This document shows, one piece after another, positions 32,698-42,358 of a DNA stretch of 64,000 nt (the stretch's first letter is position 1; the number at the start of each line of letters is the position of its first letter). The notes beneath the pieces are model-generated. The model was not told where the DNA came from. It worked only from the letters and a program-made list of their open reading frames with translations, and did no database searches. The position numbers were made by a program, and so were the translations under genes. This stretch comes from CBIHON01 sp966211965 (lineage in GTDB: Bacteria; Pseudomonadota; Gammaproteobacteria; Burkholderiales; Burkholderiaceae_D): the NCBI GenBank assembly GCA_966211965.1, contig CBIHON010000002.1, positions 186,001-250,000 on the forward strand, given 5' to 3'.

Positions 32698-34305
32698 ATG
32701 AAAAAACAATTAGCAAGTTTCCTGGCTGCCGGTGCGCTGCTATTTGCAGTCGGCTTTTCCCAATCCGTCCTGGCGGCGGATGCACCGTCGGCCAAGGCCG
32801 AGGCTGCAGCACCGGCGGCATCGGCCGCGGCACCTGCGGCTTCAGCGTCGGACGCAGTCGCACCGGCAGCAGCCGTACCCGCACCCGCTGCATCTGTACC
32901 TGCCGCACCCGCTGCCGTCGCACCCGCTGTATCTGCACCTGCCGCAGCAGCGGCGGCTCCGGCGGCTGCACCTGCGCCGACGCCGAACAAGGGTGATACC
33001 GCCTGGATGATGGTGGCGACCGTGCTGGTTATTCTGATGACGATTCCCGGGCTCGCGCTGTTCTACGGCGGCTTGGTTCGGTCCAAGAACATGCTCTCGA
33101 TCCTGATGCAGGTTTTCGTGATTTTCGCGCTCATTATCGTGTTATGGTGCATTTACGGTTACTCGCTCGCGTTTACTGAGAATAACAATTTCATCGGCTC
33201 CTTTGATCGACTATTCCTGAAAGGAATCTGGGATCCTGCCAAGGCGAGTTTCACGACTGCCGCGACTTTCAGCAAGGGCGTGGTGATTCCTGAATTCGTA
33301 TACGTGGTGTTCCAGGCAACTTTCGCGGCCATCACCTGCGGCCTGATCATCGGCGCATTTGCCGAGCGTGCGAAATTTGCCGCAGTCCTGCTGTTCATCG
33401 TGTTGTGGTTCACGTTCTCTTACCTGCCGATCGCGCACATGGTCTGGTTCTGGCCTGGTCCTGACGGCATCAAGGATGCTGCGACGCTGGCTTCCGAAAG
33501 CGCTAAGGGCGGCTGGCTGTGGCAGAAAGGCGCGCTCGATTTCGCCGGCGGTACCGTCGTGCACATCAACGCCGCTATTGCAGGCTTGGTGGGTGCCTAT
33601 GTGATCGGCAAGCGTGTCGGCTACGGCAAGGAATCGATGGCGCCGCACTCTCTGACGATGACCATGATCGGCGCTTCGCTGCTGTGGGTGGGCTGGTTTG
33701 GTTTCAATGCCGGTTCGGCGCTGGAAGCTGGCGACGTTGCTGCATTGGCATTCCTCAATACCTTGTTGGCGACAGCCGCCGCGACCATGTCGTGGGTATT
33801 TGGCGAGTGGATGGCCAAAGGCAAGCCTTCCATGCTGGGCGGCGCTTCCGGCGCGGTGGCCGGCCTCGTGGCGATTACCCCGGCCTGCGGTTATGTTGGT
33901 CCGATGGGGGCCTTGGCGATCGGCCTGCTGGCCGGCATCATCTGCCTGTGGGGCGTCAATGGCCTCAAGCGCATGCTGGGCGCCGATGACTCGCTCGACG
34001 TATTCGGCGTGCATGGCGTAGGCGGGATACTGGGGGCCTTGCTGACTGGCGTATTTGCTTCGCCTTCGCTTGGCGGCCAAGGGATCTTCGACTACGTTAC
34101 CAACAAGATGTCGCCCGATTATTCGATCGGCAGCCAAGTCTGGGTCCAGTTGCAAGGCGTACTCACGACGGTTGTCTGGTCGGCTGTCGTGTCATTCATT
34201 GCCTACAAACTGGTTGATTTGCTGATCGGTATGCGTGTTCCAGAAGAGGAAGAGCGCGAAGGCCTGGATATTTCCAGCCACGGCGAATCGGCTTATCACT
34301 CCTGA
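32698..34305 (+). CDS. amtB: Ammonium transporter AmtB
   Basis: 535 aa with ATG at 32698 after GGGGGGAGGG. A signal peptide (ends SVLAADA) is followed by an Ala/Pro-rich linker of about 75 residues before the first channel helix (TAWMMVATVLVILMTIPGLALFYGG). Eleven membrane helices follow. The twin-His pore residues lie in GTVVHINAA and FGVHGVGGI; AmtB signature motifs are intact. It carries ammonium/ammonia into the cell under nitrogen limitation and is gated by GlnK. The linker is longer than in E. coli AmtB but resembles those of related beta-proteobacteria. Two terminators follow. Confidence 0.95.
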   Translation: MKKQLASFLAAGALLFAVGFSQSVLAADAPSAKAEAAAPAASAAAPAASASDAVAPAAAVPAPAASVPAAPAAVAPAVSAPAAAAAAPAAAPAPTPNKGDTAWMMVATVLVILMTIPGLALFYGGLVRSKNMLSILMQVFVIFALIIVLWCIYGYSLAFTENNNFIGSFDRLFLKGIWDPAKASFTTAATFSKGVVIPEFVYVVFQATFAAITCGLIIGAFAERAKFAAVLLFIVLWFTFSYLPIAHMVWFWPGPDGIKDAATLASESAKGGWLWQKGALDFAGGTVVHINAAIAGLVGAYVIGKRVGYGKESMAPHSLTMTMIGASLLWVGWFGFNAGSALEAGDVAALAFLNTLLATAAATMSWVFGEWMAKGKPSMLGGASGAVAGLVAITPACGYVGPMGALAIGLLAGIICLWGVNGLKRMLGADDSLDVFGVHGVGGILGALLTGVFASPSLGGQGIFDYVTNKMSPDYSIGSQVWVQLQGVLTTVVWSAVVSFIAYKLVDLLIGMRVPEEEEREGLDISSHGESAYHS

Positions 34306-34328
34306 TCGATTCGGATTTATTTCCCTGA

Positions 34329-34385
34329 GACCCGCTTATGCGGGTCTTTCTTGCAAGGCGCCTCTGCATGAGGCGCTTTTTTTTT
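34329..34385 (+). terminator. Double terminator after amtB
   Basis: Hairpin 1: GACCCG CTTATG CGGGTC then TTTCTT. Hairpin 2: GCGCCTC TGCAT GAGGCGC then nine T residues. Both lie within 80 bp of the amtB stop codon. Confidence 0.95.
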
Positions 34386-34534
34386 CGCCTTGCGCTTTAA
34401 AATAAGCACATTGCCCTGATGTAATAATATCTATTCTTCTGAGTTTCGCGCCGCCGCCGATGCGAGGTGGAGAATCCCGTTAGAATCAGAGTCGAATCAA
34501 GCTTTGTTTTGCAGTCGTTCTCTAAAGGTTTTAT

Positions 34535-35833
34535 ATGGTTCCGCATCTCGTCACCGCTCTCAACGGTCCCTTACTCGACCTCGAAAAAAAGGTCCTCGCA
34601 GCCACGCCTGCGATCGAACGGTGGTTCCGCCTTGAATGGCAAGAGCACACCCCGCCGTTTTATTGCTCGGTTGATTTACGCAATGCAGGTTTCAAGCTGG
34701 CGCCGGTCGATACCAACCTGTTTCCCGGCGGATTCAATAATCTGTCAACTGATATGCTGCCGCTGGCGGTGCAGGCCGCGATGGCAGCTATTGAAAAGTA
34801 TTGTCCGGACGCCAAGAATCTATTGATGATTCCGGAGCGCCACACCCGCAATACCTTTTACCTGCAAAACGTCGCACGTCTGATGCAGATTTTCCGCCAG
34901 ACCGGCTTGAACGTACGGCTCGGTTCGCTGGCGGAAGATATCAAAGAACCCACGCAGATAGATCTGCCCGACGGCAGCTCGCTGACGCTGGAGCCGCTGC
35001 TGCGCTCGCCGAACGGACGGCGCCTCGGGCTGAAGAATTTCGATCCCTGCACCATCCTGCTCAATAACGACTTGTCGGCCGGGATCCCCTCCATCCTCGA
35101 AAACTTGAATGAACAAAGCCTGTTGCCGCCCTTGCATGCCGGCTGGGCGATGCGGCGCAAGAGCAATCATTTTTCGGCCTATGACGACGTCGCGAAAAAA
35201 TTCGCAAAGCTGATCAATGTCGACCCATGGATGATCAATCCTTATTTCAACAAGTGCGGCGAAATCAATTTTCATGAGCATACCGGCGAAGAATGCCTGG
35301 CTTCCAATGTCGATACCCTGCTCGCCAAAATTCGCAAGAAATACAAGGAATACGGCATCAAGGAAACCCCGTTCGTGATCGTCAAGGCCAATGCCGGCAC
35401 GTATGGCATGGGGATCATGACGGTCAAGGATGCGAGCGAGGTCAAAGACCTGAACCGCAAGCAGCGCAACAAGATGGCGATCGGCAAGGAAGGGTTGGAA
35501 GTCACCGAGGTGATCATCCAGGAAGGGGTGCACAGCTTCGAACGCATCAACGACGCGGTCGCCGAGCCGGTGGTCTACATGATCGACCGCTACGTGATCG
35601 GCGGTTTTTACCGGGTGCATGCCGAGCGCGGCATCGATGAAAACCTGAATGCGCCGGGTGCGCATTTCGTGCCGCTCGCGTTCGCGCAGCAGCATGCATT
35701 GCCCGACCCGAAAGCCAAACCCGGCACTGCCGCGCCGAACCGTTTCTACATGTATGGGGTGGTCGCGCGCCTGGCGTTGCTGGCGGCCTCGCTGGAACTG
35801 GAAAGAACCGACCCGAATCCGGAAATATATTGA
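34535..35833 (+). CDS. gshA: Glutamate-cysteine ligase, ferrooxidans-type
   Basis: 432 aa. The sequence (MVPHLVTALNGPLLDLEKKV..., then FNNLSTDMLPLAVQAAMAAI, and WMINPYFNKCGEINFHEHTGEECLASN) belongs to the proteobacterial GshA family first defined in Acidithiobacillus, not the E. coli type. It joins Glu and Cys through the gamma-carboxyl group, the first step of glutathione synthesis. gshB follows after 60 bp. The gene is preceded by about 150 bp after the amtB terminator, so it has its own promoter. Confidence 0.92.
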   Translation: MVPHLVTALNGPLLDLEKKVLAATPAIERWFRLEWQEHTPPFYCSVDLRNAGFKLAPVDTNLFPGGFNNLSTDMLPLAVQAAMAAIEKYCPDAKNLLMIPERHTRNTFYLQNVARLMQIFRQTGLNVRLGSLAEDIKEPTQIDLPDGSSLTLEPLLRSPNGRRLGLKNFDPCTILLNNDLSAGIPSILENLNEQSLLPPLHAGWAMRRKSNHFSAYDDVAKKFAKLINVDPWMINPYFNKCGEINFHEHTGEECLASNVDTLLAKIRKKYKEYGIKETPFVIVKANAGTYGMGIMTVKDASEVKDLNRKQRNKMAIGKEGLEVTEVIIQEGVHSFERINDAVAEPVVYMIDRYVIGGFYRVHAERGIDENLNAPGAHFVPLAFAQQHALPDPKAKPGTAAPNRFYMYGVVARLALLAASLELERTDPNPEIY

Positions 35834-35893
35834 CCGTCGCGGGACGGCCGTTAAGCTTGCCGCTATATGCCCTGTCTCCAACATGAGAAAAAT

Positions 35894-36835
35894 ATGAAAA
35901 TCGCCTTCCTCGCCGACCCCTTGGCCGGTTTCAAAACCTATAAGGACTCGACCTACGCAATGATGGCCGAGGCATCCAAACGCGGTCACGAAATCCATGC
36001 GTTCGAGCAAAAGGACTTGGCGTTCGAAGGCGGCGCCGTGGTTGCCAACGTGGCGCGCATCATGCTGACCGGCGAGGGAAAAAACTGGTTCAGTGCCGGG
36101 AAACCGGTAGCGTTGCCCTTGCACGCATTCGATGCCATCGTGATGCGCAAGGACCCGCCGTTCGACATGGAATATATTTACGCCACCTACCTGCTGGAAC
36201 TGGCGCAAGCGCAAGGCGCGCATGTGGTCAACCGGCCCGAGGCGATACGTGCGCACAACGAAAAGCTGGCGATCGCGCAATTCTCGCAATTCACTGCGCC
36301 GACCCTGGTCAGCAGCGACGAGATCCGGCTGCGCGCCTTCTTCTCCGAGCACAAGGACATCATCCTCAAGCCGCTGGACGGCATGGGCGGCACGGGCGTT
36401 TTCCGCATCAGGGAGGACGGCATGAATCTCGGTGCCGTCATTGAAATGCTCAGCCAAAACGGCCGCCGGACCATCATGGCGCAACGCTATATTCCGGATA
36501 TCGCCAAGGGCGATAAACGCATTCTGTTGATCGACGGCGAAGTCGTCCCCTATTGCCTGGCGCGCATTCCGCAAGCAGGCGAAGTGCGCGGCAATCTCGC
36601 TGCCGGCGGCACCGGCGTGGCCCAGGCTTTGTCCGCCCGCGACCTGGAAATTGCCGGCACGCTGGCCCCGATTCTTGCCGAGCGCGGATTGCTGCTGGTA
36701 GGCCTGGACGTGATCGGCGATTATTTAACCGAAGTCAACGTCACCAGCCCGACCTGTTTCCAGGAAATTACGCAGCAGACCGGTTTTAAAGTTGCCGCCA
36801 TGTTCGTCGATGCATTGGAAAGACGATTTGGGTAA
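35894..36835 (+). CDS. gshB: Glutathione synthetase
   Basis: 313 aa from the ATG at 35894 (MKIAFLADPL), preceded by GAG-rich sequence. It has the N-terminal GSH-S domain (DSTYAMMAEASKRGHEIH), the ATP-grasp loop KPLDGMGGTGVFRI, and the metal/ATP site residues in VNVTSPTCFQEI. It adds Gly to gamma-Glu-Cys. The length is normal. The frame extends 9 codons upstream, but that region lacks conservation. It forms an operon with gshA. Confidence 0.95.
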   Translation: MKIAFLADPLAGFKTYKDSTYAMMAEASKRGHEIHAFEQKDLAFEGGAVVANVARIMLTGEGKNWFSAGKPVALPLHAFDAIVMRKDPPFDMEYIYATYLLELAQAQGAHVVNRPEAIRAHNEKLAIAQFSQFTAPTLVSSDEIRLRAFFSEHKDIILKPLDGMGGTGVFRIREDGMNLGAVIEMLSQNGRRTIMAQRYIPDIAKGDKRILLIDGEVVPYCLARIPQAGEVRGNLAAGGTGVAQALSARDLEIAGTLAPILAERGLLLVGLDVIGDYLTEVNVTSPTCFQEITQQTGFKVAAMFVDALERRFG

Positions 36836-36988
36836 CATCCGGGCTAAAATACATAACCAGGAGGAGATGCGGATTAAATTTTCAAATGATCGCGAAAAAC
36901 ACAGCCTCTCCTGTGATAAAAGAGTAAAAAAGTTTGCGAGTCCGCGATAGCCGCGTTTTTTGATTCGTTTCCATTTTCACGCTACTTC

Positions 36989-37396
36989 ATGGTTGGTATC
37001 CTACTTTTGACACATGCGCCGTTGGGCCAAGCCTTTATCGAGGCGGCGACCCATGTGTTTCGTACGCGGCCTGAACATCTTGAAGCAATCGACGTGGTGG
37101 CCGATCAGGATACCGGCGAGGTCAACCGCATCGCACGGGAATTGATTGCGCGCCTCGATGAAGGCGCCGGCGTGCTGGTCATTACCGATGTGATGGGCGG
37201 TACGCCCTCGAACTGCTGCAACCAGTTGGCCGATCCCGGACATGTGGAAGTGATTGCCGGAATCAGCCTGCCGATGCTGTTGCGAGCCATTACCTATCGC
37301 AACGACACGCTCGACGTGGTGGTGGAAATGGCCTTGGCGGGAGGGCAAGGCGGCGCTGTGCGCGTGGACAATCGCGTCCGGCTGTCTCCGAATTAA
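36989..37396 (+). CDS. PTS EIIA component, mannose family
   Basis: 135 aa. The phosphorylated His is His9 (LLLTHAPLG). ITDVMGGTPSN is the family's second signature. No sugar-specific IIB/IIC genes are next to it; instead ptsH and ptsI follow with 35- and 71-bp gaps. This trio in beta-proteobacteria is regulatory (linked to the PTS phosphorylation state and kinases) rather than a sugar uptake system. The 153 bp upstream contains only an AT-rich promoter-like stretch. Confidence 0.92.
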   Translation: MVGILLLTHAPLGQAFIEAATHVFRTRPEHLEAIDVVADQDTGEVNRIARELIARLDEGAGVLVITDVMGGTPSNCCNQLADPGHVEVIAGISLPMLLRAITYRNDTLDVVVEMALAGGQGGAVRVDNRVRLSPN

Positions 37397-37431
37397 GGCA
37401 CACTCTGTCTCCCCAATAAATTAAGATAAAA

Positions 37432-37701
37432 ATGATTGAACAAGAGATCGAAATAATCAACAAGCTCGGTTTGCATGCACGCGCCTCCGCCAAACTGACG
37501 CAACTCGCGGCGAAGTTCCAAAGTGAAGTCTGGATGACACGCAACAAGCGGCGCGTCAATGCCAAATCAATCATGGGAGTCATGATGCTGGCTGCCGGAA
37601 AAGGCGCGAAGGTGGTGCTTGAGGTCAATGGGGCCGATGAAAAGGAGTGCTTCGATGCGCTCATTGTGCTGATTGAAGACAAGTTTGGCGAAGGCGAGTA
37701 A
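37432..37701 (+). CDS. ptsH: Phosphocarrier protein HPr
   Basis: 89 aa. His15 (LGLHARASAKL) receives phosphate from EI. Ser46 (NAKSIMGVMML) is conserved, as in species with HPr kinase, suggesting regulation by an hprK gene elsewhere. It lies between the EIIA and EI genes. Confidence 0.96.
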   Translation: MIEQEIEIINKLGLHARASAKLTQLAAKFQSEVWMTRNKRRVNAKSIMGVMMLAAGKGAKVVLEVNGADEKECFDALIVLIEDKFGEGE

Positions 37702-37772
37702 AGCAGCGCCATGCCCGGCACATTACGTTTTGTTTACAGCCCCTCATGAACTTTTGATACAGACTGATACTG

Positions 37773-39524
37773 ATGGCATCTTTCACGCTCCATGGCATTC
37801 CGGTTTCGCGCGGCATCGCGATTGGCCGCGCTCACCTGGTCGCACCGGCGGCGCTTGACGTCAAGCACTACCTGATCGCCGGCGAGCAGGTCGAAGCCGA
37901 AGTGCAGCGCTTGCAAAATGCGATTGCCACCGTGCACAAGGAGCTGCAGACGATCTGGGCCGAGCTGCCCAAGGATGCGCCGGCCGAGCTAGGCGCGTTC
38001 ATCGATGTGCATGCGCTGATCCTGTCGGACCCGATGATTTCCGAAATGCCGCTCGACATCATCCGTACCCGCTACTACAACGCGGAGTGGGCACTGGTCA
38101 CGCAGATCGATGAGTTGTCGGCGCAATTCGACGAAATCGGCGACGCCTACTTGCGCGAACGCAAAGCCGATATTCAGCAAGTCGGCGAGCGCGTGCTGAA
38201 AGTGCTGACCGGCAGCGCTTCGCCCTTGCCGATACTCGACGGCGCGGACGCATCCGGACCGCACATGATCATTGTGGCGCACGATATTTCGCCGGCGGAC
38301 ATGCTGCAATTCCGCGACCGCACCTTCAGCGGCTTTGTCACCGATGTCGGGGGACAAAACTCCCATACTGCGATCGTTGCGCGCAGCCTCGATATTCCTG
38401 CCGCGGTCGGGATGTACAACGCGTCGGCCCTGATCACGCAAGACGATTGGCTGATTATCGATGGCGATGCCGGCGTCGTGATTGTCGATCCCACTCCGAC
38501 CCTGCTGGACCAGTATCGCGAACGTCAACTGCGCTTGCAGCGCGAGCGCAAAAAGCTCAGCAAACTCAAGAAGACGCGCGCCGTCACCCGCGATGGCACC
38601 GAAATCGATTTGCTCGCCAACATTGAATTCCCGGATGATTGCGTGGCCGCGCTGGAAGCCGGAGCTGCCGGCGTCGGCTTGTTCCGCTCCGAATTTTTAT
38701 TCATGGGCCGTACGGGCCACATCAATAAATTGCCTTCGGAAGACGAGCAATTCGAATCTTACAAACAAGCCGTCGTTGCCATGAAAGGGCGGCCGGTCAC
38801 GATCCGCACCCTCGATATCGGCGCCGACAAGCCGTTATATGCGGCCGAGCAAACTGCGCTCAATCCGGCTCTCGGCTTGCGGGCCATCCGCTATTGCCTG
38901 GCCGAGCCGCAAATGTTCCTGGCGCAGTTGCGCGCCATCCTGCGCGCTTCCGCGTTCGGGCCGATCAAGTTGTTGATCCCGATGCTGGCGCACGCGTTCG
39001 AAATCGACCAGACGCTGGCGATGGTCGAGCAGGCCAAGAAACAACTGCGTGACGCGCATAAGAAATTCGACGAGGAAATCCAGATCGGTGCGATGATCGA
39101 AATTCCTGCGGCAGCCTTGTCGCTGCCGATGTTCATCAAGCGCATGGATTTCCTGTCCGTCGGCACCAACGACCTGATCCAGTACACGCTGGCGATCGAC
39201 CGCGTCGATCACGAGGTTGCGCATCTTTACAACCCCTTGCATCCGGCGATCCTGTTTCTGCTTTCCACCACCATCGCGGCTGGCGCCAAGGCAGGCATCC
39301 CGGTTTCGGTGTGCGGTGAAATGGCGGGCGATACCAAATTGACGCGGCTTTTGCTGGGTATGGGCTTGCGTGAATTCTCCATGCATCCTGCGCAATTGCT
39401 GGCGGTCAAGCAAGAGATTTTGAACAGCGACCTCGAAGTGATTTGTCCGCAAACCAAGAAGATCATGCGCTGCTGCGAACCGTCTACCATCGACGAGGCG
39501 GTCGAACAGTTGCGCCGGCTATGA
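37773..39524 (+). CDS. ptsI: PTS enzyme I (phosphoenolpyruvate-protein phosphotransferase)
   Basis: 583 aa, normal for EI. The active-site His is in GGQNSHTAIVARS. The C-terminal PEP-binding barrel has LFRSEFLFMGR, TLDIGADKPL and SVCGEMAGD with the catalytic Cys. It transfers phosphate from PEP to HPr. It is the last gene of the PTS trio; the 180 bp after it have no gene. Confidence 0.96.
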   Translation: MASFTLHGIPVSRGIAIGRAHLVAPAALDVKHYLIAGEQVEAEVQRLQNAIATVHKELQTIWAELPKDAPAELGAFIDVHALILSDPMISEMPLDIIRTRYYNAEWALVTQIDELSAQFDEIGDAYLRERKADIQQVGERVLKVLTGSASPLPILDGADASGPHMIIVAHDISPADMLQFRDRTFSGFVTDVGGQNSHTAIVARSLDIPAAVGMYNASALITQDDWLIIDGDAGVVIVDPTPTLLDQYRERQLRLQRERKKLSKLKKTRAVTRDGTEIDLLANIEFPDDCVAALEAGAAGVGLFRSEFLFMGRTGHINKLPSEDEQFESYKQAVVAMKGRPVTIRTLDIGADKPLYAAEQTALNPALGLRAIRYCLAEPQMFLAQLRAILRASAFGPIKLLIPMLAHAFEIDQTLAMVEQAKKQLRDAHKKFDEEIQIGAMIEIPAAALSLPMFIKRMDFLSVGTNDLIQYTLAIDRVDHEVAHLYNPLHPAILFLLSTTIAAGAKAGIPVSVCGEMAGDTKLTRLLLGMGLREFSMHPAQLLAVKQEILNSDLEVICPQTKKIMRCCEPSTIDEAVEQLRRL

Positions 39525-39703
39525 TTTTCGTCTGAGCGCGGCGCTTGCTTCGCGCCGCATCGTCTTTCTCGTTGCGCCTCGCCGTGCTCCATGTCGTCAC
39601 GTTGCCATGCTCCTATATCCCAGCACTGTGCAGTGCTCTGAATCCGGAACTCGTCAATCAATATGTTACGCTATCGCACCAACAACAATAAGCCGGCATT
39701 CCC

Positions 39704-40018
39704 ATGCTTCTGAGTAATCTTGAAATTATCCCGGGGCGGCGTATCGTCGAACATCTGGGACTGGTGGAAGGCAATACCGTGCGCGCCAAGCATGCAGGCA
39801 AGGATTTTTGGGCTGGTCTCAAGAATATTACCGGCGGCGAATTGAAGCCCTATACCGAACTGATGAGCGAGGCCCGCAAGCAAGCCACTGACCGGATGGT
39901 TGAACATGCTGTGGCTGTCGGCGCCAACGCCATCTTGAATGTGCGTTACACCACCACCTCCATCACCGCAGGCGCCGCCGAGATTCTCGCCTACGGAACG
40001 GCCGTGATACTTGAATAG
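39704..40018 (+). CDS. YbjQ/DUF74-type protein
   Basis: 104 aa with the DUF74 pattern: LSNLEIIPGRRIVEHLGLVEGNTVRA, GELKPYTELMSEARKQATDRMVEHA, GANAILNVRYTTTSI, and EILAYGTAVIL. The domain forms pentamers and has been proposed to bind metals; the role is unknown. It is 20 bp upstream of a second, membrane-attached DUF74 protein, so they probably act together. Confidence 0.9.
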   Translation: MLLSNLEIIPGRRIVEHLGLVEGNTVRAKHAGKDFWAGLKNITGGELKPYTELMSEARKQATDRMVEHAVAVGANAILNVRYTTTSITAGAAEILAYGTAVILE

Positions 40019-40038
40019 AATTTACCCGAGCTGGCCTG

Positions 40039-41091
40039 ATGGAAGTGCTAATCAAGTTCGTCGTGTTCTTCGTCTTGATCGTCATTGGCTTTTGGCGAGG
40101 CAGACGCAATGAGCGCGAACGCTTGCGCCAGCTCGACAAGGACGAAGAGCGGCTGGCCTCCGTGATGATTTTTGCTACCCGTTATCCGGCAATCACCGAC
40201 CGCGCGATGGATCCTGTCATGGTCAGTGGCTCGGTGGTTCTCGGTTCGGATTATTTCCGGCTGTTTCTGGCAAATTTGCGCAAGGTCGTTGGCGGCAACT
40301 ACCGCGCATACGAAACCTTGTTGGATTCCGGCCGGCGTCAAGCGGTACTGCGCATGAAACAGTCCGCGAAGGATCTCGGCGCAAACATGATTTTCAATGT
40401 GCAGTACAGCACTTGCCGCATCTCCAACAGCCATCGCAACGAAGCGAACCAGGTGGAAGTGCTTGCATACGGAACTGCGTTCGTCCCGGCACGCGGGGCG
40501 ATTTCCGAAAGCCTGGTACACCATCAGCCGGGGTATGCATTGCCTGAGACCGACCTCTTCAGTCTTATGAGCAACAAGGTCAGCAAACGCTGGATTCTGG
40601 GCTGGTTTGTGCTGGTGGCATACTGCTTCATTGGCCTCTTCAGCGATAACCTGTCCCAGCACCGCTGGCGCTATGCCACGGGTGCGCCCTGGTACGCCTA
40701 TGGCATCGCAAGCACTGCGGTTGCCAGTTGGCTGTGGTGGAAAGCGCGCCGGACGGCTGTGCCGATTGCGGAGAGCATCGTCTTATGGATTCTTACGCTG
40801 CCGACATTCATATTCTCTTTGTATTTTGCGGCTCTGCAAATCAACAACCTGACGGCCGGCGAATCTCCGCCCACTCGCTATACCGTCACTGCGAACGCGC
40901 GTCTGATGCCAGAGGATCGGAGCAAGCCGGCCTTGGTTTTGGCCGACTACGCCGACTACTGGAGCTCCCAGCGCACCGGCACTGTAGTTGAAATACCGGT
41001 AAAGCGTGGTTGGCTGGGCTTCTACCAGTACGACCTCGGTCCATTGGCGGATAAATACCGGGCGTATTATCAGAGGCAGCACAATAAGTAA
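40039..41091 (+). CDS. Membrane protein with N-terminal DUF74-like domain, 350 aa
   Basis: The N-terminal helix MEVLIKFVVFFVLIVIGFWRGRR anchors the protein. Residues about 40-160 repeat the DUF74 pattern (VMVSGSVVLGSDYFRLFLANLRKVVGGNYRAYETLLDSGRRQA, LGANMIFNVQYST, VEVLAYGTAFV). Three further hydrophobic helices follow (WFVLVAYCFIGLFS, APWYAYGIASTAVASWLWW, IVLWILTLPTFIFSLYFA) and an outside domain of about 75 residues. It is probably a partner of the free DUF74 protein upstream. Confidence 0.8.
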   Translation: MEVLIKFVVFFVLIVIGFWRGRRNERERLRQLDKDEERLASVMIFATRYPAITDRAMDPVMVSGSVVLGSDYFRLFLANLRKVVGGNYRAYETLLDSGRRQAVLRMKQSAKDLGANMIFNVQYSTCRISNSHRNEANQVEVLAYGTAFVPARGAISESLVHHQPGYALPETDLFSLMSNKVSKRWILGWFVLVAYCFIGLFSDNLSQHRWRYATGAPWYAYGIASTAVASWLWWKARRTAVPIAESIVLWILTLPTFIFSLYFAALQINNLTAGESPPTRYTVTANARLMPEDRSKPALVLADYADYWSSQRTGTVVEIPVKRGWLGFYQYDLGPLADKYRAYYQRQHNK

Positions 41092-41128
41092 GAACCTACT
41101 GGATAAGTTCCAACTCTTGGCGCGGTTT

Positions 41129-41327
41129 GTTAAAGCGGTTTACCGATGCATGAAAGGGGACCATCTCGGGCCTGCGATGCTCACCGCCCCTGCAGGGCGG
41201 GCATAGGCTTGCAAGCCTGTGCTGCTCGGCGGGGGCATGCCATCCGAATTCCTCGCTTCACCCTTCGTACGGCTGCGCTTCTCGCCCCGACCTGGCCTCC
41301 CTTGCATGCACCGTCAAACCGCTCTAA
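41129..41327. mobile_element. About 200-bp MITE-like repeat (TTAGAGC family, member 1)
   Basis: Ends TTAAAGCGGTTTACCGATGC and (inverted) TTAGAGCGGTTTGACGGTGC; about 26 of 31 positions pair. The inside shares CGAGAAGCGCA.CCGTACGAA and GGTGAGCATCGCAGGC with the element at 48767-48889. The right end supplies the TAG stop codon of the gene at 41324-42193. Confidence 0.8.
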
Positions 41328-42193
41328 TGTCTGCTTGAGCTATAGGATTTGTCCAACGGTGTCATTGGTTTTGAAGCCGTGCCGGCCATCGCACCGAGCG
41401 CGCGTTCAGCACGATCACCTGGAAGGGGATGTGATTGCAGAAACGCCAGGGTGGGGCGCCCGGCGCCCTGTTTTTCCTGCAATTCGCGAAACCGCTGAAA
41501 CAGCGCCACCAAACCGCGCGTATGGCCATACAGGCGATTGGCGACGAGTATTGCTGATTCATCGGCTTCTCGTTCGGCAGAGCGGGCGTAGGCGAGTTGC
41601 TGCAATTGTTGCGCATCGCCGATCAACCAGCTATTGAGCTGGCGCGATCGAATACCCACAATGCCCAGCGCCGCCGCCATCGCAACGCCGCGGCTGAGCT
41701 GGCGCGCCATGTCGCGATGGACCACATGACCGACTTCGTGCGCCAGCACAGCATCGAGTTCCTCTTCGTACTCAAGCTTGTCCAGCAGTCCACTGAAGAC
41801 TGTTACATTGCCGCCCAGCGTCGCCACTGCGTTAACGAGCGGGCTGCGTACATAATGCGCCTTGATGGTGAACTCCGGCGGCACATCGAGGATGCGAACG
41901 ATGCGATCAAGCCGGACCTGAAGCGCGGCCTCGATTCGCCGGGTTTCCTGATTCTCCGCAGCGCCGGGCGCCATCAGATCTATCGGCAGACGGTCGAGCC
42001 TGAGCGTGTGCGCAACCTCCGCTTCCCAAGAAAAAGGCAAGCGGGGCACCGCCCAATAAGCTAGACGATCGAGGAGGACCGCCAAGACAACCGTGATGCC
42101 TGCCACGGCAATAAACAGACGCACGAACTCCCGATTTTCGCCGGCAGTGGTGTCGGAGGATACTTTCGCAACGCGGGGATTGCTATAGCGCAT
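41324..42193 (-). CDS. M48-family zinc metalloprotease, membrane-anchored, 289 aa
   Basis: One membrane helix near the N-terminus (FVRLFIAVAGITVVLAVLLDRLAYW) is followed by a periplasmic peptidase domain with LDAVLAHEVGHVVHRD (HExxH zinc site), a helix (GVAMAAALGIVGI) and AYARSAEREADESAI supplying the third ligand Glu. M48 proteases take part in envelope protein quality control. The stop codon TAG belongs to the terminal repeat of a MITE-like element, so the last residues may differ from the ancestral protein. The gene is divergent from metX. Confidence 0.85.
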   Translation of the reverse strand: MRYSNPRVAKVSSDTTAGENREFVRLFIAVAGITVVLAVLLDRLAYWAVPRLPFSWEAEVAHTLRLDRLPIDLMAPGAAENQETRRIEAALQVRLDRIVRILDVPPEFTIKAHYVRSPLVNAVATLGGNVTVFSGLLDKLEYEEELDAVLAHEVGHVVHRDMARQLSRGVAMAAALGIVGIRSRQLNSWLIGDAQQLQQLAYARSAEREADESAILVANRLYGHTRGLVALFQRFRELQEKQGAGRPTLAFLQSHPLPGDRAERALGAMAGTASKPMTPLDKSYSSSRH

Positions 42194-42358
42194 AGGGATT
42201 GATTAAGGTGTTCTCCAAACGATTTTATCATCGGCATAACTTGCAGCTAAGTGCCTATTCCGGTAGGGAGCGGTGCAAAATGTCGGCATCGCCGCGGTGG
42301 GGGTGCGCGAAGTCTTCATCCGGTTTGACGGCAGCGGTCGACTTGGTTATTCTTACGC

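Noticed and set aside
34820..36574. 584-codon minus-strand open frame
   Set aside because: It lies antisense to gshA and gshB, whose products show clear family motifs; long antisense frames are expected in G+C-rich genes. The composition (H, R, Q, D rich) is typical of a shadow.
34500..40000. PTS genes as a sugar uptake system
   Set aside because: No IIB, IIC or IID genes are present; EIIA, HPr and EI alone fit the regulatory PTS of beta-proteobacteria.
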